NCBI RefSeq assembly: GCF_036417845.1
Contig: NC_089978.1
Location: 138,750,288-138,814,287, forward strand
Origin: Apteryx mantelli
Taxonomy: Eukaryota; Chordata; Aves; Apterygiformes; Apterygidae
Reading direction: 5' to 3'
Length of the DNA stretch: 64,000 nt
Shown here: piece after piece, positions 45,157 to 60,138 of the stretch
Position numbering within the stretch: the stretch's first letter is position 1
Layout: each line of letters starts with the position of its first letter
Notes under the pieces: model-generated
Seen by the model: the letters and a program-made list of their open reading frames with translations, nothing else
The model's database searches: none
What the model was told of the DNA's origin: nothing
Position numbers and translations under genes: made by a program

Positions 45157-48100
45157 AATAAGCTCCACTGTGATTGCTCCCTGCACAGTGAAGTACAGTG
45201 ATTTGTTGTAGGTTCACTTACTGCAGCTCTTGTAGATATCTGTCTCTTCCTTTGAATTGTCTGATAAGGTTTCTGACTCATCAAACCCCAATAAATCACT
45301 TGCATCCAGTTGCTGTTACTCTGAATTTTTGGAAAACAAGGAATCAGGAAAAGGGCAATAAGTTAACTTTTAGATGCATGTTAGACTAGCAGAATTGAGG
45401 CTTTGCACTATTGACATGCAGAGAGAAACAAAACAGAGTATTGCTTTACAAGAAAATTTATTGTGACTTCTAAGATTGTAATTGATTTTGACTAACTTTG
45501 GAAGGCACAAATGTCTTGTTTATTCCAGTCACTTTTATGTCTTCCCTTTCTCTCCCTTTTGCTGTGGAAGACTGCATAAATTTTTAATACCTTATGAATA
45601 GCCATTTAGGTTTCCTGTGTCACCAGGGCATATGGGTCTGTGCAGGTAGAAGTGACTACATCAAAGTGTGACAATGGAGAAATCTGTAAATGAAGAAAAG
45701 ACCTTGCAGGCCAAACGCATTTTCTCTTCTTTGCCTCAATAAATGGTTTCAGTTCCGATTTGAAAACAAATCTCTCTCGTGGTCTGATAGACTTGCCTGA
45801 CCTTGACAAGGAGAAGAGGTTTATAAGCCACCTTACTAAAAATAAAGCTGCCTTAAGAGGACTTAAATTCAGACACCAAGAAAATGACTATGGATAGGTA
45901 GTAAACTCCCAGTTATGGTAGTGGTCAGATGTGGGTCTTCTTCCTTGGAGCTGCACAACACTGAAAAGCATCCTACTATACTGTGTAACCTTCAGACATG
46001 TATAATTCATCTCTCACAAGAAGAGGTGTGTATAATTCTCAGCAGCTATAAAGGAAGATCTTTCCCCATTCTCCCAAACCAAATCCCATTAGGTGTCGAG
46101 GTGAACACAGAAAGGTAGCGCTTCCCAGGGTATCCAGCTGTGGTTGTATTAACAAGATATCCCAAATCCATGCCTTTCAAACATTCTCATTAAAAAATTA
46201 ACCCTTAGGTCAACATGTCTTATATGTGGTCCATGCAAAATAAGACATTTTTCTTGGGTATTTTTTTAAATATGTACCACTGGTTTTTTTCTCCCTAGGC
46301 TGGACTCTGGGTGCTGCAAGGCTGTCATGTTGGGATGCTGCGAAAAACATTGTTGCATCTTCTCACTGTAGAGTTGTTGAAGTTTCCCTCTGTGCAGGGA
46401 ATGCAGCAGTTATGGACAGGAAACTATTTTCCTTGCTTAGTGGTTTTCTTGTTGCTGTTTTTAAAAGGGTTAACAGTCTTAGTTCCAGGAAACTCAAACT
46501 AGATGTGAACAAGGATTAGAGGGAAGAGGAAGGGAGAATCCCTTACAAGATTCAAGTGTATATGATGTCTGAGAAAATCAAACTAAATAGTTTCCAGTGG
46601 TTAAATAGCAGCAATTTAGAGCTGGTCATCAAAAGCTCCAGACAAGCCTGTAGTCCTATGGGAAGCTGCAAATGAACACAGGACACTTCTAAAAGATGTT
46701 GTTAGTGGTACCTATTTTAAACCTTCTTTCATGTGGAAGATCCAGGCCTGGCAAATGCATAAGGTCAGCCCTTAGAAGAGCAAATGACTTTCTCTAGAGA
46801 ACTGAACAATTGGCCAAAGTCTGTCCATCTATCTTCCTGTCTCTCTGCTCTAGATTACTGTACTTTTATAAACTGTGTTTTCCTAACTCAGATAAATGGT
46901 AGGAGTTTAACAGAACTCTACAAGTAATAACCATTCTATTCATGCTCAATATTTGTCATATCTAAGGGATGGGCCCAAACTAGACGTATTTCTCTTTTCC
47001 CTATGAAGTGTGTTGTTTTAGAGTATGTATAGCCAATTCTTGTTGTGAATGTGAGAGTCCATTGCCTGTTTTAAAGGAGATAGCAACTTAGTTTCAGTAG
47101 CTGCAGAGAGTTTCACTGAAATAGCACTATTCATTGCCTTTTGTGTGATTTAGAAGGCACTTTAGCCAGATAGTTCTGAAAGTGTAATATAATTATATGC
47201 AATGTTCATGGGAAATGCTCTGAAGTCTTCTCCCATCGTGATAAAAACCTTTATTGCTCTTCGAGCTCCATGAATCTGTGCTGTGCTGAATTTGATAGAA
47301 AACCCAGTTATTACTGAACAGTGAAGGGCAGGGACTAATCCTCTGGCCTGGAATCCCCTTCCTTTGACAGTGGCAAAAGTCACCTGTGCATCCAAAGGTT
47401 AATGACCAAAGGTGGAGCTACACTGAGTGTTTTGTCAGCTCTCCATATAGCAGGGTGGGAGTGGATAAGAGAGTACTGATTGTGGGAGGGGAGAGACTAG
47501 GGGGAATAGTTGAGTAAAGGGGATTCTGGGCATTATGACTGGGATCTTCAATGGTTGCTCTGATGGATTCTGGCCATCTAATTCCACTAGGACTCTTTAT
47601 CAATAATACCCTCTACATTTTCATGAGGGACTTTTAGCCTGTCTAGCAATCATCACTGTTGATATGTGGGGAAAAGAGGCAGAAGGTGGCTTATTTTAAT
47701 GTGACAACTCTTGGCGCCTGTAAGAGTCTAGGGCTGTAATACTTTCCCACGGCTGCTGGCTGAGCGTCTGATCCTCTTGCAATCTGAGTCTTCCTGACTC
47801 TTTGTGTCCTGATCTGTGTGGCAAGGCCATGTGGCTGACATGGGGCAGTCAGAGCTACTACGGACCCTTTTTGCAAGGGTGGGTAGTATTCAGAGCCAGC
47901 CTAAGTACAGGCTGCCTTTAGAAGGGTGTGAAAATGCTGCAGTAGTCTATGGGTACCCTTTAGACACAGGACACACAGGTCAGGCTGTGCCGTGTGCTAA
48001 TACAAACAGCAGGGATGTTATTTACAAGAGTCCTTTGCTTTTGAGGTGAAACTTTGCTTGGGGTGAAACTTTGCTTGTATGCATCGTTTCAAGGAAAGCA

Positions 48101-51100
48101 GTTGGGATTTCCAGGCCAGATCATGTGATGATATAACTAATTCCAACTCCCTCATTGGCGATAGGCTGATTTCCACAAGTCTGGCCCAACATTTCTGAGA
48201 AATTGTGGATGGCAGGGTTTTTTTGTCTGTTTGTTTGTTTGTTGCATTGAAAAGTGAAAGCCTTTCAAATAGAGTATGTGAGTTAAAAACAGGATTTGTA
48301 CATGGACCATTGAAAATGCAACACTTCAGGCTGTATTCTGGATTAAAACTTTGTGAATGTGAGTCTTTGTAGAGAATCCCACATGTAGTGGGAGAAGAGC
48401 ATTTTGGGCTAGTTGACCAAGGAGATGGGACTCAGCTGAGCTTTGAACAGCAGTAATTGTCCCTTTTGGTGATGGCATAATATATGCTTGACTCAAACGG
48501 AACTTTGCACAGGCCAGACCCTGAAGAACCCATATAACTAGATATTTGTGGTTATTCGTACTAGTGTGGTCCACTGTTAAGTAGGCTGGACATATGAATA
48601 AAACCAACATTTTTTAAAGTGTGATGTGTTTTTTTTTTCCTTTGTCAAAAGACTGGTTGCACTGTTGGACTTAATTATGCTCATATGAAACATTTGACAT
48701 GGAATTAATGCAGCTCTGCAGCTTTCTTAGGACAGTTCACAGCCACTTGCAGGAGAGCATTTTTTTCCTCTTCAGAGGTCATTGCTGCAGTACTGCACTG
48801 AACACCTGCCACAAGGAAAGAGGTGAAGGTAATTAGACACTTCCTCCTCCTAGTCCTACAGGGACTTTGTTGTGTGACAAAGCATCCCAAGGCCACTCAA
48901 ACTTATATCAAACCCAAGTGATATCTTGGCTAGAAATCAGTATAGTGATGGGGAAAGGAGGGGAGAAAAGGAAGGTGTCTGATCACACCTTCTGCTATAG
49001 CATGTATTCCTACCCTTCTCACCTCATGGTTCTACAGAAAACAAAGGATGGATGCATTTTAAAGGATTTTCTCCTTTTCTATTCAATGTCTCACTCCATT
49101 CAAGCCCTCTCCTAAGAAGTTCATGAGAAGAAGTTTTCAAAGGTACCTCTAAGATGTCTTTGCATCACAAAGATTCTTCTGGGTTTTGTTGGAAACCTAG
49201 GCAAACTTGAAGCTGTTAGACACTACTCTGAGTGATACTATCCCCCAGGAGAGCTAGCTTGCTTCATCAAGCTCGCTGCAGCTGCAAATGCTGTATGCTA
49301 ATCTCCAAATTACTCCTCACATCTCTTGCTCCTTGACTTGGCATCTGAAAAGGAAAGTCCCTGTATGCAGAATTTTTTCACTGAGAAGGCATTCTGTCTG
49401 CTTTACAATCCCACTGGAAGAGAGTGATGAGATAGCAGTCAGCAAAAAGGCCCCCTTCCTCTCACCAGATGCAATGTATTTTTATCTTGCTGAATGAAGC
49501 AAGGGTGATGATTCAACACACAGAATTTGTTTTCTTCTGGCTTGACACTGTGGTGGCACCATTGCCAGTGAGTGCATGTGCTTGTCTGCTCCCAGATCCC
49601 CATCTCTCATCCAAAGACCTGACTGTCTCTAATTTAGGCGTCACACATCACTATGTAAGGTCCTTGGCCATCTCTGTAGTTGATTGAGCTCTGACCACTG
49701 TTTCTCACTCTCGTATTTGAGTTCATGCCCATCTTTTGTTTTTCTTATAAAGCCTTTGTTCTCTCCGCTGCCTTATTTTAAACCACAGGCCTAATGTAAC
49801 CCCACTTGCCTGCTTGCTTCATCTCTCTCCCTCCTTCTCACAGTCCAGATGATCCTTACATACCTCCATTTTTGGAGGAAAGCAAGGATATTACAAACTT
49901 ACCCACCCCAAAATGCCCATTTTAAAGTGAGCAGCACAAATGCCTTTGAGGAACCAGAGTATCAACTTTAGTTCCTATCATTACGGACACTGTCACTGTA
50001 AACTCTGCATCAGCAGTGGTTGAAACCTGTTTCAACATGTAGAAACAAGATGGCTCCCAACTGTCAAAGCATTTTGCATGTGGGTGTATAATGTCCAGGT
50101 ATATTATAGGCAATAGTGGCAGGTAAATTAGCTTTCTTTCTGCCAAAAATTTAGATTAAAATTAATCAGTTTATGATTGCAGTGGATCTAGTCATGTCCA
50201 ATGATGACAAAAGCATTATCTCCCCCACCCCTACACACCACTTCTCTTCCATTTTGTTTCCTAACTGAAAATAAAAATGGTCCTAGAAAAAAAAAATCTT
50301 TGTGAAAATGACCACCTTATCCAGCAAGCAGAAGAGATCCAAGTACTACTAGGGAGGACAGTCATTCTCAGGCTGCATGTAGATGGTCACTCATCAAAAC
50401 TGTAAATGATGTCAGAGATAAAAGCATTTCCACTCATTTGATAAGCTCAGCTCTGACCTTCTCCAGTGCTATAAATACTTACAGAATAAAAATGTCACCT
50501 CATAGAAACACAGAATTTTGCATAGAACCATAATGCACTGATGTGTGGTGATGCTGTATTATCAACAAACACAAATGCATGCACACTTCACATACATGCT
50601 TATGTGACCCTTAGCTATTTTACCCCTACGTAGCAATACCATCCCTAATTCTACAGCCTTATCTATGTGTGAAAGCTGTCCTCTTTTAACAGGACATTGG
50701 GAAATGGAACCAGGCTCATGGGCGCAACATGATTTTTGCTACTCTGATGAGGAATGCAGCCCTAAATGCAGGCTGACAGGCTAGTTGTGCAAAAACAAGC
50801 AAAGGAAAAGACACATTTTAATTTTCAGTGGTGTCAAGTAGAAAACAAATTTTTACATGGCTTCGTCCTGAAATCTGGGACTTGGGAATATCTGGCAGAA
50901 GATATAACTACTCCAGGACTGGGTGAGACCCTAGAAATCTTCCTTCCTACATTTTCTCAAACATAATGGTAAGTGCGACACGCCTGATAAACCTCCCTCA
51001 CAGTCTGACTTGCTGTAACTGTTGTGTGACTGATGAGTCAAAGAGTCTTTGGATTCAGGTTAGGTTTAGGGTAAATTTGAGAATTTGGAGGAAGGATCAA

Positions 51101-51884
51101 ATCTGAAAACCTTGAAATCTCATGGATTTTCTATTTCAGCCCATGTAGTAGGAGCATACAAGATTTGCTGAGTCAAGTCAATGGGTATTTTGCTTGCTTC
51201 AGAACTGCAGATTGGAACTATTGTTTCTAAGCTTTCATAATCCACACTTCAGTAAAGACAGGTCTTCTGGACAGTGTAAATTCAGTTGATAATATTTTGA
51301 ATAAATGAGTCTAATTAAATTTGTTATTTTACATTGCTTTTTAGTTCATATTATCAGCATGTAGCTAAATAGCTTCCAAAATACACAGAATTTTGAAGAT
51401 TATTTATTCTGTCTTTAGTATATTAAAGACATCAGTTATACTTACCCAGGATCTGATCTTTTGAGCTACACTTGCCGTAAAGCCATAGGCTCTATGGATT
51501 ATGAGATCATAACTGCATTCATGGGTAATATAGGTAATACAGAAACAGCAGAAAGAAGGAGCAGTGATAAGGAGTATAAATTTATTAATTTTGAATACAG
51601 CATTTACATTTGCAATTGTAATTGGCCTATTATAATGATTTTTCTAGAAGTGAATTGGTGTTCCAAGTAGAGATGACAATTTGGAGAGTCATTGAAATCA
51701 GAGGAAATGAAATCAAAGAAAGACTATCATCTCTGCTGTTAAATAACTGTGGCAGAGATTGTGTTCCAGACATACAGAATGAATGCCAACAAATCAGCAG
51801 AAATGAGAGGTATTCATCCATGAGTTTCATGAGAAATAGTGGAATTGCTTATGGCACTGGTGTAATTCACTTAAATTTCCATGG
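45157..51884. other. Intergenic, no gene recognised
   Basis: Nearly 7 kb without a recognisable gene or classified transposon. Noted simple structures are a GTTT run (48228-48243) and a 17-bp tandem duplication, AGGTGAAACTTTGCTTG (48044-48060 and 48061-48077). Confidence 0.55.
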
Positions 51885-53215
51885 TGTCTAATGTCTGGAG
51901 GGTAGCAAACGTGGTGCCTCTCTTTAAAACAGTTTCTACAAAAGCATCTAAGGAACTGTGGTCTGGTAAGTTTGACATCTGAACAAGGTAAATTAATAAA
52001 CACTCTAATAAGGAATTGAATCAAATAATACCTGGTGCATGTGAAAAATTTCCTTGATAAAAGTCAATATGGTTTCTATTAAGGGAGGATTTGCCTCAAA
52101 ACCCCCCATTTCTTTGAAGGGGTAAACAAGCACAGTGATAAGGGTGATTAGATTAGGTGAGATTAGATTTTCAGAAGGTTTTAGAGGGAATTATACAGCC
52201 ATGGGTTAAAAGAAAATCCTGGCATGGTTAAAAATGGAAAACAGGGTAGTTTCTGGCCAGCTCATAGCATGGAGAGAAGTCACCAGTGGGACCTGTTCTG
52301 AGACCTGTGCCATCCACCTCTTTCATAAATGACCCAGCAGAGGGGTAAATAATGAGGTGATGAACTTTGCTGGTGATACCAAGTTATTTGGGGCAGTAAG
52401 GAATAGGAGTGACTGTAAAGAATCACAGAAGTTCCTTACAAGACTGAACGGCTTGGCAATGAAAGGGCAGATGAAATTCTGTGTAGATATATGTAAAGTT
52501 ATGAGTATGAGAAAAAATAATCTGAGCTTCTCAGTAATGGGCACTAAGTTGGTCCTTCCCAGTCAGGAATAAGACTTTGGAGTTATAATAGATAATTCCA
52601 TCAAAAATCACATCAGTGCTCAGTAGCTGTATAAACAGCAAATCAAATGTTAGTAAAGGCACAGATGCATACAGAAGATGTCACTATGGAGCTTGAATAC
52701 CACATGCAGTTCTGGTCCCCTCTCTTCAAAGCAGAACTGGAAAAGATTAAGTGAAGGCCAAGGAGGATGATCAAAGGTAAGGGACAGCTCTGTATGAGGA
52801 GTGGCTAAGTGGACTGGCACTCTTCAGACTGGAAAAGGGACTAGGGGTGGTGGTGGAGAGTATGACAGAGGTCTAATCATGAGTGGTGTGGAGAGGATAG
52901 GCAGGGATTAGCATCTCACTGTCTCTTCTGGGGTAACTAGATTAAGAGTAACCAAATGAGGTTAGTGGGATCCAGATTCAAATCACAGAGAAGGATGTGG
53001 TCCTTCATGCAAAAAAAAGCAGACCTGGGGAGCTTTTTGACAAAGGATGGAGTGGATGCAAGAAGTTTATAGAGAAATAAGGGGAGACTTGACAAGCACT
53101 AGTAAAAGAGATCCATTGTAGAGCACCAAATAGACTAAAACCTCAGGTTCAGGAGATCTTGAGGGCTAAAAATGGTTAAAGGCTTGAAGACAGTGAGGGA
53201 AAGTGCCGTATATGT
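51885..53215 (+). mobile_element. Ancient CR1/L3-like LINE relic, plus strand
   Basis: It is the only long LINE here on the plus strand apart from the relic at 30.3 kb. Landmarks run in RT order: a RVANVVPLFKT-like opening near 51895, a NFAGDTKLFGAVR stretch at about 52360 (FADDTKL motif region), a MKFCVDICKVMSM stretch (KFNKDKCKVLHLG region), then QFWSPLFKAELEKIK at about 52710 and a 3' UTR-like region to about 53215. Many stops and frameshifts show great age. The 3' end lacks the young CR1 octamers. Confidence 0.7.
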
Positions 53216-56200
53216 TTGTCTGTTCTTATTTTTCTTTAGGTGTCTGTTTGCAGCCATTGCTGCAGACAGGCGTGGCACTAGACGGCCCCTTGATCTAAAT
53301 CAGTACAAGCATTTTTAGGCTTCGTTCAGAAAAGGTTGTGCCTTATTTGTATGTCTCATAATCACATAGCAAGTCAGTTCTTCAAGGTAGGTGCAAATTA
53401 GGAGAAAATCAGTAGTCTAGTGTACATTGGAAGAACAATCAAACAAACAAACAAACAAAATCACAGTTATTCTAACTGTGTGCATTATATCAGCAAAACA
53501 TTTCACATACAGTACAACAGCAAGGTCACTGAGAATGAGTTCAGGACTTCTGCTGGTATAAATTAACCCTACTAACAAGCAATGGACCTCAGAAGAGATA
53601 AGCGAGAATCAGCTCCACCTCTCTAATACTTAGTGCAAACTACTTACTCTGCAAAGGTGCTAATATTTATGCAAAAGATGGGCAGAATCAGAAAATTCAG
53701 ATCTAGACCAAAATCAGATCATCTTCAAGAGTCAGTGACATTTAAATGGGATTTTATAGCTGTGGCTCTTTGGAGACATCTAGATCTGACCTTTCCCAAA
53801 TTCGGATTTAGTTGATAACTGTTTTTCAACATTTTTGGATTTGCAGATCTTCTAAATATTGTCTGGGGAGGTGAGAATAGCAGTGCTGTAAATATCAGCT
53901 TGTTGACAACTGGCCAGTTTCTTAGTGAACTTTGTGGACTTCTCAGAACTACTCTGTAGACAGAGGCTCTGTGCAATTCTCAGAACTAGTCAGAGATCCT
54001 TGAACAATAGCTTGACAGTCACTAGCTAGACTGATATTACTGTTTAGAGTCTATCCTTACTCTTCAGATGTATTGTAAACAGCAAAAACCCAATCCTGGG
54101 GGACTAGCATGTCAGTAGACACAACAGTCAGTGTCATTAATATCAAGAAGGGAGATTAGGAATGCTCCTAAGAGAGAGATTGGATCTCTACAGCTAATTG
54201 TCTTTGTGACTTGTCTAAATTTGTCGTCATTAGTGATCAAACCCAAATAACTGAATTGAAGTGATGGTGTTCCTGGTGACTCCATCAGTTAACACAAGGT
54301 CTGTGTAGCATGTACTTGCTCCTTTAAAAGGGAAGAAATCATATTCCATCCCCCAGACGCAGCTAAGCCACCATGACTGGAGTGTTTGTCTCTGAATGGA
54401 GCAAGCAATCTACCTGTGAATTCGTTTTGTGCACATTAATATCTCTTAGTAGCCCAGGCCAATTCCTGGGTAGTGATTTCCATGCTCACAGGAGAATCAT
54501 TTATTTGTTTATTAATATAAAAAAATCACCTTTTACAGTAAGTTTTGATGCTGACCAGAAAAGAACCATTTCAAGCCATCTTGTAATGGTCAAAAATGTG
54601 TCACATAAACACAATCTCCATTATGCTTGTAGTCAATACACCTGGAGTGGACTATTAGCACAGCACTATGTTCCTAGGGTCAGCAAGTTCAGCCCGCCCT
54701 GTGGGAGAAGCAAATGCCCAGATAAGACTTGCTTTGCTGTGAACATTTGGTCTTTCTTCCTTAGCATGCAATTGTAGGGGCCTGTGAACAGCAGGGGATA
54801 TTCTGCAGTGGTTTATAGGAAGCACCTTCAAGACAGTCAAAACCCTGGCCTAAGTGTTCAATAGAGCAAAACAGGCTTTCACATTTGCACCTGAATGCTC
54901 TCTGGGAGCTGGAGGTGTCTGTGGAGGCTCAGTGAGTACATATCTTTGTCAAGCAGGGGCTGGAGGTAGCATAGGAGCATCCCTGAGTTGGGGGGAGGTT
55001 TAGGGATGATCTGAGGGACATCTTAAAGAGAAACTGTATTTCAGGAAGCCACCTTCTCCTAAATTGCTTTGCTATATAGAAATGTATAGTTGTACCTTCC
55101 TCCTAATCAGTGAGGCCCTGGTTACCTTATGTAGCTGCTCACTTCCTGCCTTCTGGTTAGTCTGTACTCCCAATATAATCCTTTTGTTTCTTTATATGCC
55201 TATATGGGAATCAAACCTAGCCATCACATAAGCAGGGAAGAAGGCCTCTAGCACTGTCCTCCATACCATGCACTCCTGCTGGCAGCTGTGCTAGCAGCAG
55301 TCTGATTCCCCAATAGAGGCACCACTAAGCAGCAGAAGCACAGATACACTGCAGTATCTGTAATGTTAGTCTGGGGCCCAACTCTGTGCTGCCTTGTGAG
55401 GACCTGCTTTGTGCCATGTGATCCTATTCAGCCTCTGTACCTCCTTCTGGAGGTCCTTCTGGAGACCCAGTGTGGTGCTTGGGGTCCTCACTGTGACAGT
55501 GGGGAAGGGAGGGGGTCAAGGGGTTTATCATTCCCCACTGCTAACAGAAATCCTCTTTCTCCCAGCAGAGAACCAGAACATGCATTGAAGGACACCAGAT
55601 CTTGGCACGACCTGGCCAGAAAAATAGTGCCTTGTGATAGTAACTTGGATCTCATAGGCTGCAGGGAATGAAGAGTTAAGCCTCATCACCACCTTTCACT
55701 ATGGGTAGCATCCCCCGGAAGTAGGGATGACTTTTCCCTGTCTTTGGGATACCACTCTACCCTTGCAGTGAGACTGGCACAGAGCGGTGGATTGGTGATG
55801 GGAGAGAGAGAAGTATCACACTTCATGATACTTGGTGGTGCCATGAAACTATTTGGTATCAGTGTTGTCACAGATCCAGACTGTATCATCCATGACCATA
55901 GTTCACACAGATGACACTGAGATGCATTATGGCCATTAAACATGTAGTCAGATATCTCAAAGCACCTTAGAGTATAGATGGAGAAGCATAAATCCTTCAG
56001 CTGTGTTTTCTGTGGGGATGAGGACCTCACTGGCCTATCACTGGTGAACAACTCTGCCTTTTGGCTATTTGGGAACAAGGCTCAGGAGGCAGAATAAATA
56101 ATCCATCCACACAGTGGACTTTTGGATGGCTGCTCCTAATGAGAAACTCATTGGAAACCAGCTGCAGGTAAAAATAATAAGTGTCTTTGTGTTTGGCTTT

Positions 56201-59200
56201 AGTGATATAATGCCTCCTGCATGGACTGAGCAGGGCTTCATGTGCCTCTCTGGCAGAGATGAGTAGTGAGACACTCTGGAAAAAGAACACCACACTTTTG
56301 TAGAAAATTACACTTAATAGAATTGATATTAATGTGGCTTAAGAGACATAGCTTGAGGATTTAGAGAGATTATTGGAGAACTGTGGATTTTAAAGTCAGT
56401 CTCTAGAATACGAAAGGAGGAATCTCTGCTGTAAAACCACAGCACAGCTTAGGTAATTCAACAGCACTAGGTCCATCATCTGTTAAATTATGAGGGGCTT
56501 CTCCCTTGGGAAAATTTCTGGACTCAGGTCTGAGTTGGGCAGTGGGTAACTACCTAAAATGAGAACAATTCTCCCTTGAGGACATTACCCTAGTGGACCC
56601 TGAGGGACAAGCCCTCACTAGCTGTAAATGGATTTGGTTTCATTGACAGCAGTAGTTTACTTTGGTTTATATCACCTGAGGAACTTGCCTAAGATGTGCT
56701 GTTGCTCACCATGAGCTCTGCTGTGACTCATTTATTTGGGGGAGGGGGATTTTATTGATCTCAGCTGCATTTGAAAGAGGGCAAGATCATCAGACTATCA
56801 AAACATGTTTTCTTTGGCTGAGGTGTGGTGGTAGTCATGCAGCCCAAAGCACTAATCCATGGCCCAGATGAGGAAAGGAAGCTTAGGTAAGCACTCAGGC
56901 TTCCAAGAAACATTTTACTGTCATAGACAATGAGGGAAACGCTCTACACATCATCTGCCGATTCTGATGAACTCTTTTTAGGCTAATGATGATAGGTCTT
57001 TAGAATAGTAATGTGAGAGGGCACCCTAAAGTATAGTGTAGTAAGGAGGGTTGCTTGTGAATGTATGCGAGTATGAACTGTTACATACTGTACTCCAGAG
57101 TACACTGGATTCCAGTCATACTAGACTAGTCAGTCTGATCTAGTTTAAACACTGATAGGATGGAGAGGGGAAGCTGCAGCAGGAAGAAATACGCATTAGA
57201 AGGAGAAAGATAATACATGCATACTGGTTTTGCTTGTGACTATATTGGTGTGTGCGGCTGGAGTAACACTGCTGACTTCAGTTGAATCTTTCACACTGCA
57301 ATAGTGCTGGCAAAAGCTGTGTGAGAGTGTTTCAAAGGGAAGGGAATGAGCTGATACCTTCTTACCTTTTCTTGGCTGTGTCTGCTGTGGCCTACCTCAG
57401 TTTAATTTCCTGCTGTTTTGATTCCTGTTTAGTTCCTTTTTTCCTGGAGAGGTGAGTGCATCAGGAATCCTTCCCCCTCTCTGCACCAGCATTAATGACT
57501 GTTCAAAGCACAAGACAACAGAGGCTCAACTTCAGAGCTCAGACAAATCTTCATCTGCTCTGCATAGTTCCATATGAGACATGAGGAGACGCTTTCATGG
57601 TGTCATATACAGCACTCCAATTGACTTCATAATCTATAAACCATCTCTTAAAGGTGAATTCTGAGGCTCATTTCTCCAGGATTCTTAGGTGACATCTGTG
57701 CTACTATATTAAACTGACTAGTCCTGCACACTGGAACTAGTTCATCTCCATGGTCCCTCATGTGCATTTGGCATGTAATAGCTAGCACTCTCCCTAGTAA
57801 TTTTGGGAGTTAGGCTGGGCAGTGATGACTCCCAATAGTCAGTTTGCATGAGGCTGCTGTGTTTTGGCATATTTTAGTACACATACCTTCCTAGCATAAA
57901 CCACCTTACTGTTTGTGATACTTCAGAAGTAAATGTATGCCAACCAGCTGAAATGTAATGACACTTGGGGCTTCATAAAACTCAGTGAGAACCCACACCT
58001 TTGGGACTTACTACCTTGAATTTCATTCAGAAGAAACCTTTAGGGAAGCATGATTTCCAAGGAAGATTGTCCTGTTCCCACCCTTTGAAAGAAAGGCTGA
58101 AGATATGATTAGAGTGTAGGTGAAGCAACAAGAAGCATGAGAAATTCCATGTTTCCAAATGCCTAGTACACATTAATCACAAGTGTCCTCCTGTGTCTCT
58201 AGAAAAGTACAAGCCTGCAAGGAAAAAGGCTGGTGTGACATCTGTAGCATTATTGATATTTCCCAGGCAATCCCAGCTGCTGAGAGAGTGTCCAACACAC
58301 TTATGAGTGAGTTGCAGGAAGGAACATGCTAGAAATGCTCATTTTTAATTACTGATCTTGTCTTTATTCTCCTCCTTTGAGTCTCCATGAGGTCAATGGC
58401 CTGTAGAAATCTGCAAGGGACTGGTTAGCTTGCCTCATGCCTGTTAAACCTTGCTAATGTTGGGACATCAGAGGAGTCCATGGAACCTAGTAGCAAGAGT
58501 TTCTGGAGTGAGGTGAGGAGATCTGGTTTACACCCCTGAGGAACTTTCCTCAGGCTCCTCAGAGGCTAGCTGTTGTGCTATCATCAGGATGGTGATGAAT
58601 GCCAGCTATTTTTTTGGCCCTGAATAAATTAAAATTACTACCACCTGGATAGTAATAAGGAAGAGGAAACAATATCCTCTCCCCTGTGAAAGAGCGCATG
58701 GAGCATTATCTTACCATGCTTGAATGGCAAGCAAAAGTGTAACCTCAGATGTGGGTTAGTTGGGAAAACTCTCCCATGCCTCTTACCACCACCCAGGCTG
58801 ATATCTATGCTTTATCAAATGACTGGGAGAAGTTGTGGTGTTGTGTAGCTCCTTCATTACCCTCTCAGTTCATCTACTCTGGGTTTTAATCTGGGGAGCA
58901 ATGAAACCAGAGATCCCAGGCACTTGTTATGGGTTCACTCAATGTCAATGGTCAAAGAGCAAGCTTTTTTGGAAGAATAACAAACTAAGAGGAAGTCTTG
59001 ATCTGAGGCTTTTCCCAAGGACTTTAAGGGAGTTTAATGCTTCTTTCTCACTGGGAAACTACCTCTGGTTCCTCTGAACATCCCAAGCTGATAACAGATG
59101 CCACTCATGGTATGGGGACTATTTAAACAGGAGAAAGCATAGGTTAAAACTTGTCATCTGAAGAGCTTTTTCTGTTCCTCTGATAATGTGAACAGTCTCA

Positions 59201-60138
59201 CTGAAATCAAAGGGCTAGTTAGGTAAACAAGAATGATAAGAACAGAGCCTCAGCAATGAACACTAGCAGGGTGCATGAGTCAGTCTTGCAGCAAAGAATG
59301 TGGTGCTGAGACACTCGCATGCTGCCTGTAGTGACATCTTGTGTCACACCCTGGAGAATGCCTGGGAGAAGGCTGTACTGAGGATGTCGGAAGCATCAAG
59401 ATGTCACTGCTGCTACTGCCATTATGTACCTCTGTGCATCTGAAATCAAATAGTATTTCCTGCTCTCATTGAGTGTCTGGGCAGTCGGTCAGCCCACAAA
59501 CTCCTTTTCTCTTTGTTTCAGCTCTGTGTTTGTGATCAGTCACAGCCTAGCACCTCTTATCTCTCTGGTTGTTTTCACAAAAATTGGGTAGGTCTTCTGC
59601 TTCTCTCCCTTCACAGCTATATATTTTTTTCTTAATCTGAGTCTTAAAGTCCCTTTTATTCTTAAGTGGAAAAAAGAACAGCAGCATTTGGATGTGAGTC
59701 TTAGTAATCCCGAATTATATTAAGGGTGTAAATGATGAATCTAAGTCTATATATTTTGGCGTAAACTGCCATATCTTCCTCTTGATGTTTATTTCTGAGA
59801 GTCAACTCTTTCTCCTTCTCTGGCGTGATTCCCTGACACTCCACTGATGACTGTAGGGTAACTCTTTATGTTTGCACCAAGACTGAAAGGTGAAGAAGGC
59901 TCTGTGTGTCATGGTCTGGGTTCTCATCTCATGCACCCCAGAAGTTGCTTTCACATGTAAACTCAAGCATTCATTGGACACAGAGAACTGTGGAGGCAAA
60001 GAGCTGGTTCTGCACCACCCCTCTAGTTTGGAAGGGGAGAAGAGAAAATGTGCAAGCACATGTAGCACACCACCTAATCTTCAGCATGCCAAGTGCTTTG
60101 GGGGATAGCTCCTTTGAGACTGTAGAAGTGGTTGAATG
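53216..60138. other. Intergenic, no gene recognised
   Basis: About 7 kb of unique-looking AT-rich sequence with a (CAAA)n run at 53438-53460. Frames up to 134 codons occur, but none shows a domain, signal peptide plus conserved pattern, or transposon similarity that I recognise. Confidence 0.55.
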